From a virus, in IMG/VR virus record IMGVR_UViG_3300010885_022070, positions 1-23,891 of that record: DNA of 23,891 nucleotides. The stretch is one strand, 5' to 3'. The notes beneath the pieces were generated by a model. That model saw nothing but the letters and a program-made list of their open reading frames with translations. It was not told where the DNA came from and did no database searches. Positions 5,421-13,183 of this stretch are shown here, piece after piece (within the stretch, counting starts at the first letter, position 1; every line of letters starts with the position of its first letter). The translations under genes and the position numbers were made by a program.

Positions 5421-7448
5421 ATGCAGGACATGATCGCCATTGGCGAGGCGTGGTTTCGATCGCAGCGGCGTGAGCACTTGGCGACTGAGGTTTCGTATCA
5501 GCCGACCATCGGCACCACGCGAACAGTGCGGGCGACTGCCGTCGTTGGGCGATGGGAGTCCATAGATGCCGCCGGCCAAATGCTTCGGACGGAGACGCAA
5601 GACTTTTTCGTTGACACGACGGACCTTGCCCAAGACCCGAAGAAGGGCGACCGGATCGTTGCCGGCGGCTTCACTTACGAGGTGATGGTCCCGCCGGGGG
5701 CCGAGCACCACTGGCGGTGGTCGGACCGCAATAAGACGCTGAGACGGATTCACACGATGGTGACCGATGGCCCAGCCAACCGCACTCCGGCCGTCCCAGG
5801 CCCGCCGACCGCCGTTGTCGGCGTGAATGACTTGCCCGTGACTTGGACGGCCCCTGTAGTGACCGGCGAGTACGCCGTGACTTCCTACAAGGTCTACGCC
5901 GGCGACGTACTGCAGGAAACCGTGACGGCCCCATCGACGACGAGCGTTGGGACGTGGCCTGGTGGAACGGTGATCCGGGTGTCGGCAGTGAATGCGATCG
6001 GCGAGGGGGAAAAAAGTTCGCCAGTCTACCTGCCTTTGTTTCCGCTGTTCGTCTTTACTGGCGAAAGCAACAGCGGTGGCCTGGGGCTCAACAGCCAGGC
6101 TTCTGCGGAAGAGCTGGCCCCGCGTTCGCAGCTTCAGATACTGAACAACTCGTCGCTCGTTTTTGAAGCATTGGACATCGGAACAAACAACCTGTTAGGT
6201 CATGGTGGACTTGAAAGTTACTTCACAACTTGTCACGGAATAGAGTTGCAACTTGCCAATCAGGTTGTCGCCGGCCGCTGGCCGAAAAGCACAGCGTATC
6301 TCGTAAAAACCGGCCAAGGCGGATACAAGATTTCAACATGGCTGAATAACACTCAGACCTTCGCGGCTACGTTTTCTCAACGAGTCGCAACGGCCATGCA
6401 ACTGCTTGAGGATAATGGCATCGCGTATCGGCCCGTCGTGTTCATGTCGATCGGCATCAACGATGCTTTCGACAACACAGACCCCGCGACGTTCAAGAGC
6501 AACGTCAAGGAAGTGCATGGGAACATCCGGTCGGTGCTCGGGAGCAACACGCTGATCGTGATGACGCTGTTTGAGAGTCCCATTGCGTCATATCAAGAGA
6601 ACGACGAAATAAACGACGTGATTCGGCAAATCGCATCCGAAGATAGTAACGTCCTTGCAATCAGTACGGCGGGGTTTCAAGCGGACGGCGGATCGCACTG
6701 GTCATACGCCGGGCTCAAGTCAGTTGCCGATGCTTTCCGGACGGCTGTGTTTAGCAACGCTGCGGATTTTTCGATTCAAGATCAGGTGGTTCGCGTGCCG
6801 CCTAAAAGCCAACTCGCCGCATGGTATGACGCCGCTGATCGCGGGGCGTTTTTCATTGATTCCGGAAAGGTGTCGAGCTGGTACGACAAAAGCGGCAACT
6901 CAAGGACGGCCACGCAAAGCACGCCAGGAAACCGTCCATCTCTGGCCGGCACGCTGAATGGAAGGTCAACCGTAGCGTTTTCTGCGGCCTCAACAAACTT
7001 CCTGAACATGACGTACAGCGGCTGGAGTCAAAACCCGCTAACGATTTATGTGCTCTATAAGGCCACTAAAACGTCATCTGGGCTGCACACGTCCCTACTC
7101 AGCGGAGGGTCGAACGCCATCTACGTTGGCCGCGAAGGCAGTGCGGACGCTGTGTTAAAGGCTGGATCGGGGACGCACGCAACGGCTGCGGGCGACTCTG
7201 GCTGGCGGCTTCTTCGGTACTCGCAGAGCGGATCGACGTGGAACCTGTCATCGAACGCAAACACAGCGTCGGGGACGAACGGGCCGACATACGCCTCAAC
7301 CAGCGCGTTTCAGATTGGATCTTACGCCTCGCTTTCATCGTTCTGCCTGGACGGCGAAATGGCTGAGATGCTGATCTACAACACAGTAACCGATGCCGCC
7401 ACCGACCAGCGAGTCAGGAGATACATTCAGCAGAAGTGGGGAGTGTAA
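5421..7448 (+). CDS. Neck (head-tail joining) protein fused to FN3, SGNH esterase and lectin-like domains
   Basis: 675 residues in one uninterrupted frame. Residues 1-112 look like an FII-type head-tail joining protein: ATEVSYQPTIG, DFFVDTTDLAQDPKKGDRI, YEVMVPPGAEHHWRWSD, ending LRRIHT as such proteins do. About 126-203 is a fibronectin-III-like domain (PGPPTAVVG, TSYKVYAG, VSAVNAIGEGEKSSP). About 208-445 fits an SGNH or sialate-O-acetylesterase-like hydrolase: GESNSGG (nucleophile S216), TGQGGYKISTW (298-307), GIND (345-348), and DGGSH (D422, H426; spacing DxxxH rather than the usual DxxH). About 463-675 resembles a concanavalin-like sugar-binding domain (LAAWYDAAD, SSWYDKSGN, FSAAS.NFLNM, MAEMLIYN). 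GC falls visibly after about nt 6000, so the esterase and lectin parts look grafted onto a resident neck gene. Inferred: a neck-anchored appendage that binds and deacetylates surface glycans. Confidence 0.75.
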   Translation: MQDMIAIGEAWFRSQRREHLATEVSYQPTIGTTRTVRATAVVGRWESIDAAGQMLRTETQDFFVDTTDLAQDPKKGDRIVAGGFTYEVMVPPGAEHHWRWSDRNKTLRRIHTMVTDGPANRTPAVPGPPTAVVGVNDLPVTWTAPVVTGEYAVTSYKVYAGDVLQETVTAPSTTSVGTWPGGTVIRVSAVNAIGEGEKSSPVYLPLFPLFVFTGESNSGGLGLNSQASAEELAPRSQLQILNNSSLVFEALDIGTNNLLGHGGLESYFTTCHGIELQLANQVVAGRWPKSTAYLVKTGQGGYKISTWLNNTQTFAATFSQRVATAMQLLEDNGIAYRPVVFMSIGINDAFDNTDPATFKSNVKEVHGNIRSVLGSNTLIVMTLFESPIASYQENDEINDVIRQIASEDSNVLAISTAGFQADGGSHWSYAGLKSVADAFRTAVFSNAADFSIQDQVVRVPPKSQLAAWYDAADRGAFFIDSGKVSSWYDKSGNSRTATQSTPGNRPSLAGTLNGRSTVAFSAASTNFLNMTYSGWSQNPLTIYVLYKATKTSSGLHTSLLSGGSNAIYVGREGSADAVLKAGSGTHATAAGDSGWRLLRYSQSGSTWNLSSNANTASGTNGPTYASTSAFQIGSYASLSSFCLDGEMAEMLIYNTVTDAATDQRVRRYIQQKWGV

Positions 7449-7546
7449 GTATCATGCCGGGCGACGTGGCTCATCCAGCGCTGTGAGCGAAGGGCTGAGT
7501 TCGGCGTCGGTGACGGCTGGCCTGGCGTAGCCGAGGAAACATCAAC
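7449..7546. other. 98-bp spacer with small stem and ribosome site
   Basis: The spacer contains a minor stem (GCTCA / TGAGC near 7470-7490) and a good GAGGAAA ribosome site just before ATG 7547. No recurrent element or T-tract terminator is present, so the downstream gene is probably read from upstream. Confidence 0.3.
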
Positions 7547-8437
7547 ATGGCAAAAAATATGATCCGGCGTCCATTCCATCGAGGCGGCATCCGCACCAGT
7601 CTGCCGGTGACGATCTATCGTCGGGCGTCCAATCAGTTGCACCCCGAAGCCCAGGATTGGATCGACCGCGTGGTTGCGAACGGCGGCCAGGTGAGTTCCG
7701 CGACGGCGGGGGCGGTGAATACGTTCTGTAGTGCGATCGCCGACGCGAGCATCCGCGACCGCTTCTACCGGCTCAACTTGTTCTGCGGCACGGGACTCAA
7801 CGCCGCACTGGTGCCGCTGTATCGGGGACCGTCGCTCGGCGACACGCAGTACGGCTGGACCACCGACAACAACTTCGGCCCATTCATGCCAGAGAACTAC
7901 AACGAAACTGGTGCGAGCGGAGGGCTGATTGGTAACGGCAGTACCAAGTACCTAAAAACTGGCTTTATACACAACACGCTGCCGCAGAACGATTCGCATA
8001 TTGCCTCATACGAGATTAGCCGAGCGACGGCAACATTCCGAACAAGCGTCGGGTGTAGAAGCACCGGAACTACAGGCTGTTTTATCCTCGGAACTTGGGC
8101 GAGCACTTCGCAGTATGCGTTGGTCGGCTACGAGAGCAACTCAAACCTTGCGTTGTCCAACAACGGCGGCGGCTTTTACGTTGGCACCATTAACGGCGCA
8201 TCAACGTCAGCGTTGTATCGCAATGCGACTGGGAAAGTTACCACAACGCTGACAACCAGGACGCCTGGTTCGCAAGAGATTTTTGTTTTTGCGTTGAATG
8301 ACGGCGGATCGTTTAGCGTTCCAACGGACGCGCGGCTTGCCGGTTACTCGTTTGGCCTAAAAATGTCAGACGATCAAGTGATTGCGTACAACGCTGCAAT
8401 GCAGGCGTTTCAGACTGCGCTAGGGAGAAACGTCTAA
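7547..8437 (+). CDS. Fibre/virion surface protein, lectin-like
   Basis: 296 residues; ATG 7547 preceded by GAGGAAA. The N-terminal part carries a signature I know from phage and prophage surface proteins: AQDWIDRVVANGGQVSSATA, then FCSAIADASIRDRFYRLNLFCGTGLNAALVPLY. In those proteins this element comes before a jelly-roll lectin-like domain. The remainder here is beta-rich and Asn/Ser/Thr/Gly-rich (GLIGNGSTKYLKTGF, LGTWASTSQYALVG) and ends in a helix MSDDQVIAYNAAMQAFQTAL. GC is lower in the C-terminal half, as in the preceding esterase-lectin protein. Likely a host-binding or decorating protein working with it; the substrate cannot be inferred. The stop overlaps the next start (TAATG). Confidence 0.62.
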   Translation: MAKNMIRRPFHRGGIRTSLPVTIYRRASNQLHPEAQDWIDRVVANGGQVSSATAGAVNTFCSAIADASIRDRFYRLNLFCGTGLNAALVPLYRGPSLGDTQYGWTTDNNFGPFMPENYNETGASGGLIGNGSTKYLKTGFIHNTLPQNDSHIASYEISRATATFRTSVGCRSTGTTGCFILGTWASTSQYALVGYESNSNLALSNNGGGFYVGTINGASTSALYRNATGKVTTTLTTRTPGSQEIFVFALNDGGSFSVPTDARLAGYSFGLKMSDDQVIAYNAAMQAFQTALGRNV

Positions 8438-8754
8438 TGACACTCGCTGAACTGACGCTTCCGGCGACACGCGACAACTGCAAAGACATCGCCCTAGTCT
8501 ACCACTACGATGTTGCCGTCGCACTGTACCAAGTGCAAGTCGAACACGGCGACCCGCGCCACGTTCCTATTGGTCGGGAACTGACGGATGGCCGCTGGAT
8601 GATGCTGGGCGAGGTGCTGTCTGAAGTCGGGCCGGGCGGTCTGCTCTTTGGTGCGTTCCGGCACATCACGCCCGAGATGATGGCGAAGGTGGAAGTCATC
8701 CCGCTGGCTGATGCTACTTCCCTCCTGCCAGAGTGCCCTAGCCCTGTGGGCTAG
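8437..8754 (+). CDS. Small conserved-looking protein of unknown function
   Basis: 105 residues, start overlapping the previous stop by 1 bp (TAATG) and stop overlapping the next GTG (TAGTGA), so it is firmly embedded in the operon. The sequence (VYHYDVAVALYQVQVEHGDPRH, LTDGRWMMLGEVLSEVGPGGLLFGAF) is compact alpha/beta with no signal peptide, membrane helix or catalytic motif I recognise. I do not know the family. Its place after a fibre-like gene would fit a fibre assembly helper, but nothing in the sequence proves this. Confidence 0.6.
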   Translation: MTLAELTLPATRDNCKDIALVYHYDVAVALYQVQVEHGDPRHVPIGRELTDGRWMMLGEVLSEVGPGGLLFGAFRHITPEMMAKVEVIPLADATSLLPECPSPVG

Positions 8755-9890
8755 TGAACTTCCGCCGCGTGAAATCCGGGGTTTACGCCGACGCCAATCC
8801 CGCTAGGCTAACCGGTGAACAGGTGAACACCGGCATGATCGAACACCTACACAGACTCGCGGCCCACGCCTACTACGTCGGCGAGCACGACGCTGGCCGC
8901 CGGGCGTGCGAACGGCTCATGCGTCTCCCTCTCTCCGCGGAGAAAGAGGAGAAGGTGCGGTCCAACCGCACTTGGTACACGCGGACGCTGACCGATCAGG
9001 GCGTCGCCGCGGAGTTCACGAAGATCGACGTGCCGCCGGCCCGCGTCGGATGGTCGCTGTTCAACCCGTCGGTCGTGAGCCACCGCGACCGGTTGCTGGT
9101 CAACGTGCGATCAAGCAACTATTCGATCGACGAAAACGGTCGCTACGTCATTCCGGCAGAGGACCGGGAAGCGATCCGGACATACAACTGTCTCGTCGAA
9201 GACGGGCACGCACGATATTGGGCCGCCGACTACGAAGCCACCGGATTCTCGGTGACGGGGCTCGAGGACGTGCGGCTCAACTCCGTAGGCGGCGAACTGA
9301 TCGCGTCGGCCACGATCCGCAACTGGGCGGGCCGCGATGGGACTTGCCGTATCGGCGTCGGAATCTTGGATAGATTCGACCGAATCCGCGATCTTCGCTG
9401 CCACGACACCGTCAGCGGCCGGCATGAGAAGAACTGGATGCCGATCACCGGCCGGCGGGAGTGGCTGTATTCATGCAGCCACGAAGGCAGGACGTGCCTC
9501 GTCCGCGAAGACGGCAACGATTGGACGGTGACGGCACACGCCGAGGCTCCGCTGGTGGCCCGCGGGTTCCGGGGCGGCTCGCAGCTCGTCGAGCACCCAT
9601 GGGCTCCTGGTCTGTGGTGGGCGATCGTCCACGAGGTGGCCGTCTCCGGTGGCCGTCGGGTCTATGAGCACCGATTTGTGATGTTCGACGAGGGTGCTGA
9701 TTGGCGGATCACGCGGGTATCCCCGCCCTTCGCGTTCCGCGAAACCCGCACTATTGAGTTCGCCGCCGGGCTCGCGGTCAGCGACCAGAACACCCTCGTG
9801 GCATCGTTCGGCGTGCGGGACGCCGAGGCGTGGCTGGCCTACGTTCCGATCGCCGACGTACTCAACATCATGGTGGACGCATGGGAGTGA
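8754..9890 (+). CDS. Beta-propeller glycosidase/phosphorylase-like protein (GH130-like)
   Basis: 378 residues from GTG 8754, translationally coupled to the preceding stop; no separate ribosome site is visible. Residues about 25-80 form a helical, TPR-like segment (LHRLAAHAYYVGEHDAGRRACERL). The rest resembles the five-bladed propeller of GH130 and related GH43/GH32-like enzymes: NPSVV (104-108), GLEDVRL (169-175; the Asp of 'EDxR' is catalytic in GH130), EKNWMPI (225-231), RGGSQLVE (273-280), IVHE (291-294), YEHRF (304-308), IEFAAGL (334-340). GH130 enzymes act on mannosides, but related propeller proteins linked to TPR-glycosyltransferases may have other roles, so the substrate is open. It heads a three-gene cassette with a methyltransferase and a GT2 enzyme. 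Confidence 0.65.
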   Translation: MNFRRVKSGVYADANPARLTGEQVNTGMIEHLHRLAAHAYYVGEHDAGRRACERLMRLPLSAEKEEKVRSNRTWYTRTLTDQGVAAEFTKIDVPPARVGWSLFNPSVVSHRDRLLVNVRSSNYSIDENGRYVIPAEDREAIRTYNCLVEDGHARYWAADYEATGFSVTGLEDVRLNSVGGELIASATIRNWAGRDGTCRIGVGILDRFDRIRDLRCHDTVSGRHEKNWMPITGRREWLYSCSHEGRTCLVREDGNDWTVTAHAEAPLVARGFRGGSQLVEHPWAPGLWWAIVHEVAVSGGRRVYEHRFVMFDEGADWRITRVSPPFAFRETRTIEFAAGLAVSDQNTLVASFGVRDAEAWLAYVPIADVLNIMVDAWE

Positions 9891-10441
9891 CCGCATCGGC
9901 GGCATGGACCGAATCAGTCCGCAAGCTGCTGGAAAGCAACTGGCGTGAAGATGATTGGTTCGGTTGCGACAGCAGGGTGATTTTCCATTACGCAATGAAG
10001 GGTGAGATTTTTCGCCGCTACAAGCCGGCCAGCGTGATCGAGATCGGCACCCGCTGCGGCTACTCGCTGCTGACATTTGAGGCCGCGGCCCCCGGTGCCC
10101 ACTATCTCTGCATCGACGGGGCGATGGACGCCGACTCCTACGACTGCCTCGCCCACTGGCGGCGGCTGGTCGAGAAGCACCAGATCGACGCCGACCTGGT
10201 CGTGGTCGACTCCCACGCAATCAAGAGTCTGCCGCCGGCAGACTTCGCCCACATCGACGGCGACCACTCCTACGCCGGGGCTCTCGCCGACCTCCGGCTG
10301 GTGGCCGGAAGCCGGGTGATCTTGGCCGACGACTGCGACAACCGGGAGGTCCGGTCGGCGGTGGAGACGTTCGCCAAAGAGCAAGCCCGGACGGTTGAGT
10401 ATTTCGATGACGGGCTGCGGCAGGGGGCGGTGCTCACATGA
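9881..10441 (+). CDS. Class I SAM-dependent methyltransferase-like protein
   Basis: 186 residues from ATG 9881, overlapping the previous gene by 10 bp; an upstream ATG at 9830 is less likely because it lies deeper inside that gene. The Rossmann-type SAM fold is indicated by VIEIGTRCGYS (52-62, motif I), LCIDGAMD (77-84, the acidic end of strand 2), FAHIDGDHSYAGALADLRL (122-140) and VILADDCDN (146-154). The HIDGDHSY pattern is typical of the Methyltransf_24 group often found beside glycosyltransferases. Together with neighbours it probably methylates a sugar or a glycosylated protein, but the acceptor is not deducible. The ATGA overlap at its end couples it to the next gene. Confidence 0.75.
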   Translation: MGVTASAAWTESVRKLLESNWREDDWFGCDSRVIFHYAMKGEIFRRYKPASVIEIGTRCGYSLLTFEAAAPGAHYLCIDGAMDADSYDCLAHWRRLVEKHQIDADLVVVDSHAIKSLPPADFAHIDGDHSYAGALADLRLVAGSRVILADDCDNREVRSAVETFAKEQARTVEYFDDGLRQGAVLT

Positions 10442-11493
10442 AAGTCGCCATTTACGCCCTCGCCCGCAACGAAGCCGCCAACGTTGAGCGGTGGGAGTCG
10501 TCGTGCCGAGAGGCCGACGTGCGGGTGGTCACCGACACCGGCTCCACCGACAACACGGTGGAGCTGCTCGAGGCCGCGGGCGTGACGGTGGCCCGCGGCT
10601 GCCCGATCCCGTGGCGGTGGGACGACGCCCACAACCTATCCCTCATGCACGCCCCGGCCGACGCCGATGTGGTGATCCGGCTGGACCTCGACGAAGCCCT
10701 CGACCCCGGCTGGCGGGAAGCCCTAGAGCGTGATTGGAAGCCGGAGACCACCAAACTCCGCTACTGGTACTGGTGGTCAGACGTGGTCCGCTTCCGCTGC
10801 GACCGCATTCACACCAGAAACGGCTACCGGTGGACCGGGGCGACGCACGAGGGGCTCGTGCGGTGGGACGGCGACGAAGTGCAGACGCAATCGGACGGCG
10901 TCGTGATCCGCCACCATCGGCAACCAGGCAAAACCCACTCAACCGACCTCACGCTCCTCCGGCAAGCCGTCCGTGAGAATCCGACCGACGCCCGGATGCA
11001 GTGGTATTTCGCTCGCGAGCTGGATTACGCCAACGATGCGGCGTGCGTGGAAGAGTTTGCGAAATACCTTGCCATGCCGGGTGGGGCTCCGAACGAGCGT
11101 GCGTATGCCCGCCGGGTCATGGGAAGGCGGGACGAGCATGGGCGTGCCCGCCACATGCTCGGGTCCATGCTAGAGAGCCCGCTGGAGCCGGAGGCATACG
11201 TCCACGTCGCCGAGTTGGCGTGGGCGAAGGGCGATCCGGTGGGCACGCTTTACTGGGCACGGCAAGCCCTCAACTGCTCCGACGAAAACCGGTCGCACGC
11301 GAGCGATCAGGCGTGCTACTCATATGCCGTACCTGATTTGGCGTGCTCGGCTGCCATGCAGATGGGTCGCTACGGCGAGGCTTTGCTGCACGCCAAGGAC
11401 GCCCTCTCTAGAAACCCAAATGATGAGAGGCTCAAGAAGAACGTCCGCATACTAGAGACAATGGAATCGGAGGACGGCCCCAAGGCCGAATAA
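10438..11493 (+). CDS. Family 2 glycosyltransferase with C-terminal TPR repeats
   Basis: 351 residues, start overlapping the methyltransferase stop by 4 bp. The GT-A fold is shown by IYALARNEA (5-13), DTGSTDNT (33-40, nucleotide binding), WDDAHNLSL (61-69), IRLDLDEAL (80-88, containing the metal-binding DxD) and THEGLV (136-141). From about residue 170 the chain turns to helical repeats with TPR spacing: WYFARELDYAND..CVEEFAKYL, AYVHVAELAWAKGDPVGTLYWARQAL, RYGEALLHAKDAL. GT2-TPR proteins transfer sugars to proteins or surface glycans, with the TPR part holding the acceptor. In a virion gene block this points to glycosylation of a structural protein or alteration of host surface sugar. Confidence 0.85.
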   Translation: MKVAIYALARNEAANVERWESSCREADVRVVTDTGSTDNTVELLEAAGVTVARGCPIPWRWDDAHNLSLMHAPADADVVIRLDLDEALDPGWREALERDWKPETTKLRYWYWWSDVVRFRCDRIHTRNGYRWTGATHEGLVRWDGDEVQTQSDGVVIRHHRQPGKTHSTDLTLLRQAVRENPTDARMQWYFARELDYANDAACVEEFAKYLAMPGGAPNERAYARRVMGRRDEHGRARHMLGSMLESPLEPEAYVHVAELAWAKGDPVGTLYWARQALNCSDENRSHASDQACYSYAVPDLACSAAMQMGRYGEALLHAKDALSRNPNDERLKKNVRILETMESEDGPKAE

Positions 11494-11495
11494 GA

Positions 11496-11945
11496 ATGTC
11501 GATCGCCGTTGAAATCGCGGATTCGCTGGCCGCCGCACTGACATCGCATACGTTCTCGGTGCCGTTCGTAGCGTCTAGGAAATATGTTCCGGACTACGAC
11601 CGGCCAGACCTTGAAGAGCTTCGTGTCTCTGTGGTGCCGGGGCCAGCCGAGACCGAACGGATTTCAAGGGGGCAAGACTTATTTACCCACTCGATCATGG
11701 TGATAGTTGCTAAGGCAACCGACGGCAGCAATGGGCAAGTCGATCCGCTCATGCAGTTGTGCGAAGAAATAATCAACGTGATCCGCGGCGACACGATCTC
11801 GGCAAGGATGATGCCTGAAGAGGCGAAATACTTCTCGTCCTCGTTCCAAACAATGTTCGACCGAGATACGCTCGGCGATCATCGCGTTTTTACGGCTCAG
11901 ATAGAGGTTACATACCGAGTCCCACGACAGAACAGTGGAGTTTAG
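11496..11945 (+). CDS. Tail terminator / tail completion-like protein
   Basis: 149 residues; ATG 11496, 2 bp after the previous stop. A helical start (IAVEIADSLAAALTSHTF) is followed by LEELRVSVVPGPAETERISRG, HSIMVIVAKATDG and a final VFTAQIEVTYRVPR strand. This alternation is typical of phage tail terminator and minor tail proteins of the gpU / gp9 kind, which cap the tail tube at the neck. The place, before a gp10-like gene and the tail tube genes, fits the usual siphovirus order. I see no unique motif, so the assignment rests on fold-like pattern and synteny. Confidence 0.6.
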   Translation: MSIAVEIADSLAAALTSHTFSVPFVASRKYVPDYDRPDLEELRVSVVPGPAETERISRGQDLFTHSIMVIVAKATDGSNGQVDPLMQLCEEIINVIRGDTISARMMPEEAKYFSSSFQTMFDRDTLGDHRVFTAQIEVTYRVPRQNSGV

Positions 11946-11947
11946 AC

Positions 11948-12718
11948 ATGGTGTTTTTCCCGATGGGAGGAAACCCGTTTGCTGCCGCTATGGGCGGCGG
12001 GTTTCAAATACCTAGCGTCTCGCTGCGTGTCAGCACGAGTATGTTCTTTGACCGGGCCGCAGTGAAGTCGGCACTGAGTGCGATGGAATACAAAGCCCTC
12101 TCAAGGGGGTCGCTGCGGATCAAGGACTATGCGAGGAGGTCGATTCGCAAGATGGGGTCGGCTAGGCCAAAGCTCAAAATCATGAAGGACAATCCTGGCG
12201 TGGGACTGAGAGAGTTGGCGAACAGGCCGGGGACCAATAACCGGACTCGCCGTTCGATCCAGACCAGGGTGATGGAGATACAGACGAGGCCGCCGTCACC
12301 TCCGGGCACACCTCCGCACACGCACGTCCCTTACTCGCACATGCTCGGCTTCCGCCGAAACCTCTGGAACTACTTCGACGCACAGACTAGGTCGGCCGTC
12401 GTCGGCCCAAGCAAGAAGGGAAAGATGCTGCCCTACTTGCACGAGTTCGGCGGCACTCAGACCCTATCCGTGTGGGTATTTCGCAACCGCTATCCGGGCG
12501 GCCAAGTCATTACCAGGACTGGTGCTCCGGGAAGCCGACCGGTCAACGGGGCTATGTGGCAGGCCACGTCGCAGCGGCGAGTGGTGAGGTATCCAGAACG
12601 TCCGTACATGCACCCGGCACTCATGCGGGCCGTCACCAATGGCGACCTCGCCAAAGCGTTCGGCGGTCAGTTTAGCGCGTCGCAGTCCGGCCGGGGCACG
12701 TTCATCCGGGGATCGTAG
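11948..12718 (+). CDS. HK97 gp10-like / minor tail protein
   Basis: 256 residues; ATG 11948, 2 bp after the previous stop. The protein is basic, with a helical region ALSRGSLRIKDYARRSIRKM, a Pro-rich stretch PPSPPGTPPHTHVPYSHM, LPYLHEFGG (the 'HEFG' of gp10-like proteins) and a C-terminal RYPERPYMHPALMRAV, matching the 'RPFM.PAL' end of that family. These proteins help join heads to tails and assemble the tail. It is longer than the usual 110-150 residues, mainly through a Gly/Phe-rich N-terminus. Synteny with the tail terminator before it and the tail tube after it supports the call. Confidence 0.65.
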   Translation: MVFFPMGGNPFAAAMGGGFQIPSVSLRVSTSMFFDRAAVKSALSAMEYKALSRGSLRIKDYARRSIRKMGSARPKLKIMKDNPGVGLRELANRPGTNNRTRRSIQTRVMEIQTRPPSPPGTPPHTHVPYSHMLGFRRNLWNYFDAQTRSAVVGPSKKGKMLPYLHEFGGTQTLSVWVFRNRYPGGQVITRTGAPGSRPVNGAMWQATSQRRVVRYPERPYMHPALMRAVTNGDLAKAFGGQFSASQSGRGTFIRGS

Positions 12719-12749
12719 GTTTACGGGTATACTGGCGTATAGGTACACT
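12719..12749 (+). promoter_or_regulatory. Recurrent intergenic element, tandem copy 2
   Basis: GGTATACT (12726-12733) and GGTACACT (12742-12749) form a tandem pair 16 bp apart, starting right after the stop of the gp10-like gene. Both are -10-like (TATACT, TACACT). The region starts 35-50 nt before the tail tube ATG at 12785, so a promoter boosting the abundant tail tube protein is plausible. Confidence 0.45.
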
Positions 12750-12784
12750 AACCTAACCGCATTGCATCAGGAGCTATCGACAAA

Positions 12785-13159
12785 ATGGCCGTTGCCCACA
12801 CTTACTACCTCGGCAAGAATGGCACATTCACGTTTTCGGGCGGAATCGTCAATAAGGACGTGAAATCCGTCACGGTTAATCGCGAAACATCGGCCGAAGC
12901 CGATGTCACCACTCGCGGCAGCGATGATGAGCAGGAGTTCGCGTTCGTTCGAAAAAACACAAGCATTGACGTTACCTGCCTAAACCACACGGTCACTGGG
13001 CTCGGTACTACCGGAACGATCACATGCACGCTGTCTCCGTCCGGTCCATTCGTGAGCCCGACTGGCGCGTTCCAGGTCATGAGCATTACAGAGTCGCAGG
13101 ATCTTGATAACGCGGTCGAGTGGACGATCAACCTCCGAAAGACAGCTACGATTGGGTAA
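12785..13159 (+). CDS. Tail tube-like protein 1
   Basis: 124 residues; ATG 12785 with AGGAG at 12769-12773. The chain is beta-rich: AHTYYLGKNGTFTFSGG, VKSVTVNRETSAEADVTTRGSDDEQEF, TSIDVTCLNHTV, FQVMSITESQDLDNAVEWTINLRKT. The alternating pattern and the terminal 'W.I.LR' strand fit siphovirus major tail tube proteins, which stack as hexamers around the tape measure. The dedicated upstream element supports high expression. The next gene is a similar paralogue, so either could be the main tube subunit. Confidence 0.6.
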   Translation: MAVAHTYYLGKNGTFTFSGGIVNKDVKSVTVNRETSAEADVTTRGSDDEQEFAFVRKNTSIDVTCLNHTVTGLGTTGTITCTLSPSGPFVSPTGAFQVMSITESQDLDNAVEWTINLRKTATIG

Positions 13160-13183
13160 TCAGCTCGTCGCAAGAGGTGAGCC

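Noticed and set aside
3587-5440. 617-residue open frame on the - strand
   Set aside because: It is antisense to the protease-capsid fusion and cement genes, which have clear family motifs. The translation is His/Arg/Gly-rich without domain structure, as expected for a mirror of GC-rich coding DNA.
5421-8437. Diversity-generating retroelement target in the fibre-like genes
   Set aside because: No reverse transcriptase and no template/variable repeat pair with adenine-directed differences was seen in the window.
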